From Nemertoderma westbladi (lineage: Eukaryota > Xenacoelomorpha > Nemertodermatida > Nemertodermatidae): a stretch of 64,000 bases of DNA. The notes beneath the pieces are model-generated. The model was not told where the DNA came from. It searched no databases and saw only the letters and a program-made list of their open reading frames with translations. The stretch is taken from NCBI GenBank assembly GCA_032718475.1, contig JAUCBJ010001424.1, forward strand, positions 1 to 64,000, given 5' to 3'. This document shows positions 20,160 through 31,692 of the stretch, in pieces. Both the position numbers and the translations under genes were made by a program. How positions within the stretch are numbered: the first letter of the stretch is position 1; every line of letters begins with the position of its first letter.

Positions 20160-22068
20160 GTTGGCGACTCGCCCTCGAATCAGCAGATGATAGTGGCAAT
20201 GGTGGAATTGGTCTATTGATGAATCCAACTGCACATGCAGCATTGGACAAAATAGACCAAATCTCTAACTGCATCATCCATTGCCACTTCTCATGTTCTG
20301 GAAGACTGGCTAAGAAGTTTCCTAAGGTGGTTCTGAGTGTGTGCTACTCTCCAACTAGTGTTACCCCTGTACAGGAGGTGGAAAATTTCTACCACAATCT
20401 AAAAGCAGCTACTGATGGAGTGGATCAGCATGCATTCTTAACATTCCTGGGAGACTTTAATGCAAGTCTGCATCAATCACCTATCCCTGGGTCTATAGCG
20501 ATAGTGTTAACCGAAATTCCATCTATTTTCAGGATTTTATCTCTGCAAATGGATTGTTTCTGGCTGGATCCCAGTTCAAGAAGCGAACTGGAAAGCTATG
20601 GACTCATAGTGGAGGACCCAGTGGTCACAAGTCCCAGATAGACCATATTCTGTTTCGTAGGAAATACAGGAGCTCTATACAAGACTGTAATGCGTTTACA
20701 CTTCGACCCTTCTCCAGTGAACACCGCCTTATTGTGGCCAAGGTAAGACTTAGTCTGCGTGCTAGCAGAACAACGAAATCTGCATTGCCGTGGCATGACT
20801 GGTCCTCTCTGTTGCAACACCCAAGTGTGAGATCCAACTTAACACTACAGCTGAGCAACAGGTATGAGGTTCTTGCCTCTGAGGTGGCAGATCACTGCGA
20901 GGGCTATACTGCCTCCACAGAAGCAGTTTCTGTTGCAACAGCCAAGTGTGAGATCCAACTTAACACTACAGCTGAGCAACAGGTATGAGGTTCTTGCCTC
21001 TGAGGTGGCAGATCACTGCGAGGGCTATACTGCCTCCACAGAAGCAGTTAAGTTAGCAGCTGCAGAAACAGTTCCTGTATACCCTCGAAACAGGAAAAGG
21101 GCCCCCTGGACTGACAACAAAATTCAGAAGTGCCAAAATGACCTCTATAAGGCGCAGAAAGAGTCCCGACTCAAACAGACTACAGCTGCCAAGAATGCAG
21201 TTAAGGTTGCATCTAGGTCCATGAACAGGCAGTACTCGTTAATCTACAGGAGCTAATAAACCAACAGGTTGATGCCATCAATGATGCTGATGACAGCAGG
21301 CAATCATCCCAAGTATGGAAATCGATCAACTTGCTTACTGGGTGGAAAAGCCAACCAACCACCAAGGTTAAGGCTGAATCACCAGCTGATCCCCTCAATG
21401 GTAGGAAGGCCCACTTTGAAAAGCTCCTCAATAATGACAGGGTATTGCCTGATAACTTTATAAAAGTAAAAGTGTCTGAGTCTGTAATCCCAGATATTTC
21501 CATTGGTGATATCTCCTTTGCAGAAGTGAAGGCTGCTGCAAAGAGCATTAAGACCAATCGTGCCAGTGGAGTAGATGGTGTTCCCCCTGAGGTCTTTAAA
21601 ATACCTGAGTGTTTAAAGCTCATCTATTCCATCATAGTAGACATGTACCGAAAAACAAGAGTACTACAAGAAATGAAAACAAATAAGTTGGTGCCAGTTC
21701 CCAAGAAGGGCAACCTAACACTCTATGGTTCTTTTCGGGGAATCTCATTGATCTCGATTGCTGCAAAGCTATACAATAGAATTCTATCAAATCGCATCAG
21801 GGATCCCATTGAGAGACTGCTCCGTGGAAATCAGAATAGGTTCCGTAAAGGTCGTGGGACCATGGAACCCATTTTGGCACTTAGAAGGATAATTGAAGAG
21901 TTATCAAAAAAGAAAGACAGGCTTCTGGCTGTTATCTTTGTTGACTTCTTCAAGGCCTTTGATTCAGTCTCCCGCTCACGTATGTTCAGCATACTTTCAT
22001 TATATGGGATGATGAAATTATTGCAGCAATCAGATCAGTATACGATGGTTTGACAACATTTGTGTCTA
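20160..22068 (+). pseudogene. RTE-like LINE, endonuclease and partial reverse transcriptase, unit A
   Basis: An AP-endonuclease-like domain (VVLSVCYSPTS, FLGDFNASLH, SGGPSGHKSQIDHILF, PFSSEHRLIVAKV) is followed by a linker and the start of a reverse transcriptase (NRASGVDGVPPEVF, VPVPKKGNLTLYGSFRGISL, FVDFFKAFDSV). Such ORF2 proteins nick target DNA and copy the element RNA. Breaks: a frameshift at about 20490 that unit B lacks; a 120-bp internal duplication with frame change at 20811-20931; a shared frameshift at about 21235-21260 (IYRS then stops; the other frame continues LQELINQQVDAIND); and truncation after SILSLYG before the YxDD motif. The frameshift common to both units predates the duplication. 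Confidence 0.85.
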
Positions 22069-24539
22069 CTGTTGATGGTGACAAATAACCATTTGAAGTG
22101 TTATTACACTTATTACACTTGCATCGTTCTTGTTCATAATTGTGGTTGACTAACACAGATTGATGTATTCCGAGAACACCAGTATGTGATCCAACCTTTT
22201 TTTGCAGATTGATTCCGAGAACACCAGTATGTGATCCAACCTTTTTTTGCAGATTCAGTGTTGACTGCACGAATTGAAGAGCTGTGTTCAAATATCCCAT
22301 ATGGGCCGGGGTGCTCTTAATCCTTTTTCGATTCTAGTTTGGACATGTATCAGATATCTCGATAAATTATTATCAATTATTAAAATAACATCAAATTATG
22401 TAAAACCTTGTATTTAATGAAATGGTAACAGAAAAAATGCAGACACAATCCGATATCCTATACAAAAGATATATAATGGAATAGCAATATAAGTATCTAG
22501 TGGTGAAGTAGAACAGCTGCAGTCATGTATTAAAGTCCACACTTTTTAACAGGACACTATAGTTTATAGTGCCTATTTTTAGTTCAGTATAAATCATATG
22601 CCCACAGTTTGCAATAATAGATTACTATAGCAGATTACCTATAGTGAGGCACATTGTAAAGACCTACTTGCTATTTCTACATATGCAATATGTAGCAAGG
22701 AATTCACTAAAAGAATGGTATAAATAAATATGGTATAAATTAGTCTAGTTCCCTTTTATTCCTGTGCGGTGCATTTAGACGGAGAGAAAGCAGCCTCAAT
22801 ATAAGATTATAAAAAGAACAATTGGGTTGATGCGCGAAAAATTGTTGGGCTAGAAACAATCGAATAAGGGATATCAAGGTGCCCTGAAATATGCTCACTA
22901 AACGTTTGTATTGTAGTTCGTTGGTTGTGATTCGTTTTCATGCTGATACATTTTGGTTGGAAATGCTACAGGCATAGAATGTTTTTAATTTATCATTAGT
23001 GTGACAAGTTGGGTTTAAAATACAGCATTATAGATAGGTTACAAAATAATTGGTTTGGATCTAAACTTTGGAGCAGACCTTCAATAGTTGATATGAAAAA
23101 TTATAAAATAAATTACATTAATTGTGTTTAGTTTTAATTTTTCGAATGAGTGACAGTTTAGTTCTAAAGAGAGCTCTAAATTACGGATTATTATCTCTTA
23201 TCTGAAAGGAATAATAATGATATGTATGATAAATGCAAGCAAAGTGTTACAGTGACAAATACTTCCCCCATACCATATTAAGTATATGATATCTCGGGGG
23301 GTGGTAATAATTGACTTTCTTATGCATAGCAAATTCGATTTTTAACTGTACGATGGTTCCATCACATTTGTGTATACTGCTGATGGTGACACAGATCAAT
23401 TCGAAGTCGTATGGAGAGTTCTGCAGGCACCATTCTTATTCGTAATTGTGGTTGATTATGTTCTACGCATATCCTTAGACCATCTTAATTAAGATGGGGT
23501 GATGGTATCACCCCCTACTGGCACAAGAAGTAGAGGAAATCCAGAAAGTACCTTACTGATCTAGACTTTGCTGAATCACTAGAAGGAGCCTAAAGGCTCC
23601 ACTGCTCATTGGAGCAGGTTGCTTCTTTGGGATGTTCGAACGAACATAGAGTAGATAGCGATACCATACAGTTGTAAATAGTACTGTGGGTGTAAAGAAT
23701 CGAAATGCCAAGTTATCAAAATAACGCGACAAGAAAACGATAAGAACTTATATTTTGTAATAATATCTGTTAACGTACTCATTATTAAATTGACATCAAT
23801 CAAAAAGTATCTCCAACCATAATGGCCCTTCTGCTACCGCTCAACCTTTCTGTCACTCTGTTAAAGAAAGCATACAAATTTTAGTGATACGTTTATACAC
23901 GACACGCTGTATCTCAATTGCCTCTAAAATGAGGTGCTTTCTCTGGACAGTTTCATGGACGAAAACCTACCGTTTTGGTACTTTGTTAGATTTGACATTA
24001 CAATTAGAAATGTGAAAGGAATGCTATCAGAAGTCATCAGTAAACTTCCGAAAATGTGAGATATGGATGTGACATTCATGGTGTGGATGTGAACCCGACA
24101 CTGGAAACCACAAAGGGCCTCCTTTAACATCACACTAAAGTACAAACTTTCAGAATCAGAATGTGTGGTACCTGCTATGACAAAATACAACATCATAGCG
24201 TATGTCAAAAATTATCTAACAGGATCCAAAATTTCATTTTCCGAATCGCTCATATGATAACGATACTATTGTAACCGTTGTCTTCTACGCAGGCACTTGC
24301 TTCAGGGTTAACAAAAATCAATAACACCCCGACCAAAGAACGTGGGACGTGTAGTCCTTTTAATTGGAGCCACTGGCACATATTGTTGATTCAGAATCTT
24401 TGATTTTATTAACTATGTAGTTTATTACATCAACAATGTCGAAATTGTATTTTCTCCATCGTAATCCCAAATGGTTAGCAACTCCCAAATGGTTAGCAAC
24501 TGGTTAGGAATTATGCTTTGTTGGGATTTCCCTCCATCA
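22069..24539. other. Unit A non-coding body with 45-bp tandem repeat
   Basis: 22167-22256 is a two-copy 45-bp repeat (ATTCCGAGAACACCAGTATG, then CCAACCTTTTTTTGCAG). The remainder is AT-rich. A minus-strand open stretch at 23924-24208 has an acceptor-like TTTGTCATAG before it and a donor-like GGTAGGTT, but no family I recognise. Because the region is duplicated, its openness in both copies is not independent evidence. Confidence 0.5.
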
Positions 24540-24825
24540 AGTCTACATCTAATATCGTGCATACATATAGTTATGTCGCTCACACATATACTGATGTCTT
24601 GCATACATATACTTATCATGTCCTGTATACATATATTCATGTCATGCACAGATATAGTTATGTCACTCACACATATACTCATGTCATGCACACATACACA
24701 TGTTGCGCACACATATACTCATGTTGTGCATAAATATACATGTCACACACACATGCTCATATCATGCATACACAATATATACATGCTAATGTCGTGCACA
24801 CATACACCCATGTAGTACATAACTT
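24540..24825. repeat. CACACATATAC-type minisatellite, unit A
   Basis: Imperfect repeats of about 17-25 bp built on (T/C)CATGCA(C/T)ACATATA(C/G)T(C/T)ATGT. They give false ORFs rich in His, Thr and Tyr on the plus strand and Met, Cys, Ile and Asp on the minus strand. Confidence 0.85.
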
Positions 24826-25691
24826 CAGGGATAATGACTGGAGAAAGGGTCTAATGCCATGGTTAACAAAGACAGTTTCTATTTATATGGTCATTTCATC
24901 TTCACGGACGTCTTCAGTAAATAAATTAAAATAAATGATACAACAATAAAACACATCCATAATCTTACTTGAAATCTCTTGTTGCTTGTTATTATTGTGT
25001 ATTATTGATATATTATTGTATTGTGCCTGTATATTTTTGTATTGTGCCATTATCTTTGTTGACTTATTCAAGGTCTTTGATTCAGTCTCTCGCTCACGTA
25101 TGTTCAGCATACTTTCATTATATGGATGTCATGAACTTATTGCAGCAACCAGTTTGTTAAGTTTGTTTGTTAACATTATTAGTTATGGTAGCTATTATGG
25201 TGTTTTTATGGAGCTTGTGAATTATTTACTTGCTAGTAATAGTATGTATTTAAAATGTATAAAACTGATTTTTTTTATATATTGCGTACGTATACTGTAT
25301 GTGTTGTTGGTTGGTTAACAAGCCTAAATTATTATCGTAGATAATAGCTGGATCTCATTCAGGGACTGTTATAATATCATCAATATTGTTGGTAATTAAT
25401 ATAATCAGCAACAGTTTAGGCCTAATTCTGAAATATCAATGTTTTCACAAGTGTTTTTATAATTTCAAGGAAATGCTAGCTAGTAAAAAAAAACACTAGC
25501 TACACCTTAATAAATAATATATAATAATGTTCGCGAACACTTACCAATAACAAAAATAAAAAAAGTATAGTATTTTTACAATTTAAAAAAATTATAGCTA
25601 GTAAATAACACTAGCTACCATAAAAAAATATCTCTACTAATGTTCTAGAACATTTACCAATATCAAAAAAGCACTAAAAGGCTGCTATCAG

Positions 25692-25884
25692 GAACCGGAC
25701 AATTCGGTCCCGGACAATTTGGTCGTAGGACAATTCGGTTCTGGGACAATTCGGTCCCGGACAATTCGGTCCCGGACAATTCGGTCCCGGACAATTCGGT
25801 CCCATTTATTTAGTGTTTTGAGACCGAATTGTCCGGGACCGAATTATCTGGACCGAATTGTCCGGGACCGAATTGTCCTACATC
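25692..25884. repeat. 15-mer foldback, unit B
   Basis: Same structure as 19961-20136, but the copy number differs: one fewer unit near the left edge, and four instead of two GGACAATTCGGTCCC units before the spacer. The change looks like replication slippage after the large duplication. Confidence 0.85.
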
Positions 25885-25899
25885 CCAGATTAAGGACAT

Positions 25900-27598
25900 G
25901 GGGGTGGTTGGCGACTCGCCCTCGAATCAGCAGATGATAGTGGCAATGGTGGAATTGGTCTATTGATGAATCCAACTGCACATGCAGCATTGGACAAAAT
26001 AGACCAAATCTCTAACTGCATCATCCATTGCCACTTCTCATGTTCTGGAAGACTGGCTAAGAAGTTTCCTAAGGTGGTTCTGAGTGTGTGCTACTCTCCA
26101 ACTAGTGTTACCCCTGTAGAGGAGGTGGAAAATTTCTACCACAATCTAAAAGCAGCTACTGATGGAGTGGATCAGCATGCATTCTTAACATTCCTGGGAG
26201 ACTTTAATGCAAGTCTGCATCAATCACCTACATCACCCTGGGTCTATAGCGATAGTGTTAACCGAAATTCCGTCTATTTTCAGGATTTTATCTCTGCAAA
26301 TGGATTGTTTCTGGCTGGAACCCAGTTCAAGAAGCGAACTGGAAAGCTATGGACTCATAGTGGAGGACCCAGTGGTCACAAGTCCCAGATAGACCATATT
26401 CTGTTTCGTAGGAAATACAGGAGCTCTATACAAGACTGTAATGCGTTTACACTTCGACCCTTCTCCAGTGAACACCGCCTTATTGTGGCCAAGGTAAGAC
26501 TTAGTCTGCGTGCTAGCAGAACAACGAAATCTGCATTGCCGTGGCATGACTGGTCCTCTCTGTTGCAACAGCCAAGTGTGAGATCCAACTTAACACTACA
26601 GCTGAGCAACAGGTATGAGGTTCTTGCCTCTGAGGTGGCAGATCAGTGCGAGGGCTATACTGCCTCCACAGAAGCAGTTAAGTTAGCAGCTGCAGAAACA
26701 GTTCCTGTATACCCTCGAAACAGGAAAAGGGCCCCCTGGACTGACAACAAAATTCAGAAGTGCCAAAATGACCTCTATAAGGCGCAGAAAGAGTCCCGAC
26801 TCAAACAGACTACAGCTGCCAAGAATGCAGTTAAGGTTGCATCTAGGTCCATGAACAGGCAGTACTCGTTAATCTACAGGAGCTAATAAACCAACAGGTT
26901 GATGCCATCAATGATGCTGATGACAGCAGGCAATCATCCCAGGCATGGAAATCGATCAACTTGCTTACTGGGTGGAAAAGCCAACCAACCACCAAGGTTA
27001 AGGCTGAATCACCAGCCGATCCCCTCAATGGTAGGAAGGCCCACTTTGAAAAGCTCCTCAATAATGACAGGGTATTGCCTGATAACTTTATAGAAGTAAA
27101 AGTGTCTGAGTCTGTACTCCCAGATATTTCCATTGGTGATATCTCCTTTGCAGAAGTGAAGGCTGCTGCAAAGAGCATTTAGACCAATCGTGCCAGTGGA
27201 GTAGATGGTGTTCCCCCTGAGGTCTTTAAAATACCTGAGTGTTTAAAGCTCATCTATTCCATCATAGTAACATGTACCGAACAACAAGAGTCCTACAAGA
27301 AATGAAAACAAATAAGTTGGTGCCAGTTCCCAAGAAGGGCAACCTAACACTCTATGGTTCTTTTCGGGGAATCTCATTGATCTCGATTGCTGCAAAGCTA
27401 TACAATAGAATTCTATCAAATCGCATCAGGGATCCCATTGAGAGACTGCTCCGTGGAAATCAGAATGGGTTCCGTAAAGGTCGTGGGACCATGGAACCCA
27501 TTTTGGCACTTAGAAGGATAATTGAAGAGTTATCAAAAAAGAAAGACAGGCTTCTGGCTGTTATCTTTGTTGACTTCTTCGTTGATGGTGACAAATAA
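25900..27598 (+). pseudogene. RTE-like LINE, endonuclease and partial reverse transcriptase, unit B
   Basis: Closely matches the unit A element. Here the endonuclease frame is open for 307 residues (25963-26886) through GDFNASLH, NRNSVYFQDFISANGLF and SSEHRLIVAKV, so this copy preserves the ancestral frame that unit A lost at about 20490. It shares the frameshift near 26870-26886. It also has a TAG at 27180 (KSI-stop, where unit A has AAG), a one-base loss near 27270, and the deletion that joins VIFVDFF directly to VDGDK. Confidence 0.85.
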
Positions 27599-30019
27599 CC
27601 ATTTGAAGTGTTATTACACTTATTACACTTGCATCGTTCTTGTTCATAATTGTGGTTGACTAACACAGATTGATGTATTCCGAAAACACCAGTATGTGAT
27701 CCAACCTTTTTTTGCAGATTGATTCCGAGAACACCAGTATGTGATCCAACCTTTTTTTGCAGATTCAGTGTTGACTGCACGAATTGAAGAGCTGTGTTCA
27801 AATATCCCATATGGGCCGGGGTGCTCTTAATCCTTTTTCGATTCTAGTTTAGACATGTATCAGATATCTCGATAAATTATTATCAATTATTAAAATAACA
27901 TCAAATTATGTAAAACCTCGTATTTAATGAAATGGTAACAGAAAAAATGCAGACACAATCCGATATCCTATACAAAAAATATATAATGGAATAGCAATAT
28001 AAGTATCTAGTGGTGAAGTAGAACAGCTGCAGTCATGTATTAAAGTCCACACTTTTTAACAGGACACTATAGTTTATAGTGCCTATTTTTAGTTCAGTAT
28101 AAATCATATGCCCACAGTTTGCAATAATAGATTACTATAGCAGATTACCTATAGTGAGGCACATTGTAAAGACCTACTTGCTATTTCTACATATGCAATA
28201 TGTAGCAAGGAATTCACTAAAAGAATGGTATAAATAAATATGGTATAAATTAGTCTAGTTCCCTTTTATTCCTGTGCGGTGCATTTAGACGGAGAGAAAG
28301 CAGCCTCAATATAAGATTATAAAAAGAACAATTGGGTTGATGCGCGAAAAATTGTTGGGCTAGAAACAATCGAATAAGGGGTAACAAGGTGCCCTGAAAT
28401 ATGCTCACTAAACGTTTGTATTGTAGTTCGTTGGTTGTGATTCGTTTTCATGCTGATACATTTTGGTTGGAAATGCTACAGGCATAGAATGTTTTTAATT
28501 TATCATTAGTGTGACAAGTTGGGTTTAAAATACAGCATTATAGATAGGTTACAAAATAATTGGTTTGGATCTAAACTTTGGAGCAGACCTTCAATAGTTG
28601 ATATGAAAAATTATAAAATAAATTACATTAATTGTGTTTAGTTTTAATTTTTCGAATGAGTGACAGTTTAGTTCTAAAGAGAGCTCTAAATTACGGATTA
28701 TTATCTCTTATCTGAAAGGAATAATAATGATATGATAAATGCAAGCAAAGTGTTACAGTGACAAATACTTCCCCCATACCATATTAAGTATATGATATCT
28801 CGGGGGGTGATAATAATTGACTTTCTTATGCATAGCAAATTCGATTTTTAACTGTACGATGGTTCCATCACATTTGTGTATACTGCTGATACAGATCAAT
28901 TCGAAGTCGTATGGAGAGTTCTGCAGGCACCATTCTTATTCGTAATTGTGGTTGATTATGTTCTACGCATATCCTTAGACCATCTTAATTAAGATTGGGT
29001 GATGGTATCACCCCCTACTGGCACAAGAAGTAGAGGAAATCCAGAAAGTACCTTACTGATCTAGACTTTGCTGAATCACTAGAAGGAGCCTAAAGGCTCC
29101 ACTGCTCATTGGAGCAGGTTGCTTCTTTGGGATGTTCGAACGAACATAGAGTAGATAGCGATACCATACAGTTGTAAATAGTACTGTGGGTGTAAAGAAT
29201 CGAAATGCCAAGTTATCAAAATAACGCGACAAGAAAACGATAAGAACTTATATTTTGTAATAATATCTGTTAACGTACTCATTATTAAATTGACATCAAT
29301 CAAAAAGTATCTCCAACCATAATGGCCCTTCTGCTACCGCTCAACCTTTCTGTCACTCTGTTAAAGAAAGCATACAAATTTTAGTGATACGTTTATACAT
29401 GACACGCTGTATCTCAATTGCCTCTAAAATGAGGTGCTTTCTCTGGACAGTTTCATGGACGAAAACCTACCGTTTTGGTACTTTGTTAGATTTGACATTA
29501 CAATTAGAAATGTGAAAGGAATGCTATCAGAAGTCATCAGTAAACTTCCGAAAATGTGAGATATGGATGTGACATTCATGGTGTGGATGTGAACCCGACA
29601 CTGGAAACCACAAAGGGCCTCCTTTAACATCACACTAAAGTACAAACTTTCAGAATCAGAATGTGTGGTACCTGCTATGACAAAATACAACATCATAGCG
29701 TATGTCAAAAATTATCTAACAGGATCCAAAATTTCATTTTCCGAATCGCTCATATGATAACGATACTGTTGTAACCGTTGTCTTCTACGCAGGCACTTGC
29801 TTCAGGGTTAACAAAAATCAATAACACCCCGACCAAAGAACGTGGGACGTGTAGTCCTTTTAATTGGAGCCACTGGCACATATTGTTGATTCAGAATCTT
29901 TGATTTTATTAACTATGTAGTTTATTACATCAACAATGTCGAAATTGTATTTTCTCCATCGTAATCCCAAATGGTTAGCAACTGGTTAGGAATTATGCTT
30001 TGTTGGGATTTCCCTCCAT
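27599..30019. other. Unit B non-coding body
   Basis: Same content as 22069-24539, including the 45-bp tandem repeat at about 27677-27766. Small differences only, such as a missing TGTA near 28734 and a missing TGGTGAC near 28890. Nothing further recognised. Confidence 0.6.
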
Positions 30020-30305
30020 CAAGTCTACATCTAATATCGTGCATACATATAGTTATGTCGCTCACACATATACTGATGTCTTGCATACATATACTTATCA
30101 TGTCCTGTATACATATATTCATGTCATGCACAGATATAGTTATGTCACTCACACATATACTCATGTCATGCACACATACACATGTTGCGCACACATATAC
30201 TCATGTTGTGCATAAATATACATGTCACACACACATATGCTCATATCATGCATACACAATATATACATGCTAATGTCGTGCACACATACACCCATGTAGT
30301 ACATA
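30020..30305. repeat. Minisatellite, unit B
   Basis: Copy of 24540-24825 with minor differences (an extra AT in CACACATATGCTC). Confidence 0.85.
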
Positions 30306-30562
30306 ACTTCAGGGATAATGACTGGAGAAAGGGTCTAATGCCATGGTTAACAAAGACAGTTTCTATTTATATGGTCATTTCATCTTCACGGACGTCTTCA
30401 GTAAATAAATTAAAATAAATGATACAACAATAAAACACATCCATAATCTTACTTGAAATCTCTTGTTGCTTGTTATTATTGTGTATTATTGATATATTAT
30501 TGTATTGTGCCTGTATATTTTTGTATTGTGCCATTGTGCCTTGATTGTTCTTGACGTTTTGA

Positions 30563-30859
30563 TTGTCCATTCATTTACTTTATTCACCGAGAATGGGTAA
30601 ACATAGACGAGTGTATACGTGTACCTATTGCCATGGGCAATCCTCACCGAAGTGGCTTAAAGTGTCATCGTGTCCGCTTCGGCGTGAGCACGAGGAGATG
30701 CTTGAACTGGAGGTCCTTCTCCATGCCTATCAGATGCCGACGCGATCACCACCACGTATGACCACCCCGCCGACACCATCAACACTGGTGACGGTTGGAT
30801 GCCAGACTCCTGAAGTGGCGAAGGCATGCCATATTCCCGATATGACGGTCAGAACGTGA
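30563..30859 (+). CDS. Hypothetical small protein with CxxCH motif
   Basis: 98-codon ORF. An internal ATG at 30593 gives an 88-residue protein starting MGKHRRVYTCTYCHGQSS. The C-x2-C-H near the start with a later C and H could bind one zinc, but there is no second clear pair. The rest is Pro- and Thr-rich (TRSPPRMTTPPTPSTL). It starts about 30 bp after the large duplication ends, is more GC-rich than its flanks, and matches no family I know. It may be a transposon-encoded or decayed fragment. Confidence 0.3.
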   Translation: MSIHLLYSPRMGKHRRVYTCTYCHGQSSPKWLKVSSCPLRREHEEMLELEVLLHAYQMPTRSPPRMTTPPTPSTLVTVGCQTPEVAKACHIPDMTVRT

Positions 30860-31059
30860 ATTTCTAATCATGATCGAGCGCAGAAAATCAGATGAATTAC
30901 AGGACATTTCTATTTTTGTAATATAATGTATATTGATTAACATACTGTGTTTACTTGTTCTAATCTGCTCGCAGTTATATTATAGATATACAGTATATGG
31001 GAGGCCCTCAGCTCAATTTCCCAATCACTTCACCCCCCCCCCCCCCCCCCCCCCATCTT

Positions 31060-31657
31060 GAAGTATAGCGTAACTTCAGAGCGAACCGCATTACGTTGTG
31101 AGAGTATGGAGGTCGACCCTTCTTATCGAAGTGCTGATAATGGTTAACTTCATCGAACACAGTAGAGTTGTTGTTCTGGGCCGTGTTTCGAAGATAAACC
31201 ACCAGGTTATTGAGCTGAGTGGTGTTATTCAATATGCAGTGGTGATTGGTTGCCAACCAAAGCCATTTCGGGAGAGGAACTGGCCGATGAGTTAGTTCAA
31301 GTTTAACTCGTAAATCTGCCGATATTCGTATCTCTCCACCCAACCGAGGCATATCGCCACTCAAATCCAACTCATAGATCAGAAAGCGATTGGTTGTTTT
31401 GTCGAAGACATAGCAGGGGGACAGCAATCCACAGTAATATCATCAAGTGACGAGACTGCAAATTGTCTGTGGAATTGGGACATCTCATCAGGGTGGTACT
31501 CTCGAATTGTGGGTTCACACCGTGGTCGTTTAACCTGGGGAGTCATGGAGGACAGAGTCCCAGCAACTGCGATGGTTGGTATGGGAGACATGGACCAATC
31601 CAATTTCACGTTTCCAGCTCCAGATGTTGTTATGTAATCATCCTCAAAATGGTCCAT
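31060..31657 (-). pseudogene. P-element/THAP9-type transposase fragment
   Basis: Two overlapping minus-strand frames (31657-31379 and 31427-31008). The informative part is GRPPYSHNVMRFALKLRYTS near 31080, which matches the start of the transposase region in P-element-like proteins (pattern R-x-YS-x-x-x-x-x-F-x-L-x-L-x-x-S). The upstream part is hydrophilic and unassigned. The frame runs into a C/G homopolymer at 31054-31033 and is cut off, so the nuclease domain is missing. Confidence 0.5.
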
Positions 31658-31692
31658 GAATCAATAAAGGTCAATAAATGGACCAAGTATTA

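Larger units (their letters stand above)
19309..25051. repeat. Large tandem duplication, unit A (5.74 kb)
   Basis: From TTGTTGACTTCTTCAAGGCC to TATTGTGCCAT, repeated head-to-tail as 25052-30532 with few mismatches. The unit edges lie in the LINE fragment. The offset between matching points falls from about 5747 to about 5482 bp because each copy has private indels: unit A has an extra 120-bp duplication at 20811-20931 and about 110 bp more reverse transcriptase. Confidence 0.9.
25052..30532. repeat. Large tandem duplication, unit B (5.48 kb)
   Basis: Second head-to-tail copy of 19309-25051. It begins inside reverse-transcriptase sequence (TTATCTTTGTTGACTTATTC) and ends TATTGTGCCAT at 30532, where the match to unit A stops. 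It lacks unit A's 120-bp duplication and has a ~110-bp deletion in the reverse transcriptase at about 27578. Confidence 0.9.

Noticed and set aside
20002-20190. Arg/Thr/Ser-repeat ORF (also 25719-25937)
   Set aside because: Frame through the 15-mer foldback repeat.
23924-24208. Possible 94-codon host exon (also 29424-29708)
   Set aside because: Splice-like signals on both sides but no recognisable family; both copies are from one recent duplication, so they do not support each other.
24540-24825. A CRISPR-like array
   Set aside because: Repeats are imperfect, contiguous and without unique spacers, and the genome is animal.
24425-24934. His/Thr/Tyr-rich and Met/Cys/Ile-rich ORFs (also 29925-30418)
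   Set aside because: Translated minisatellite; both strands and several frames are open for the same reason.
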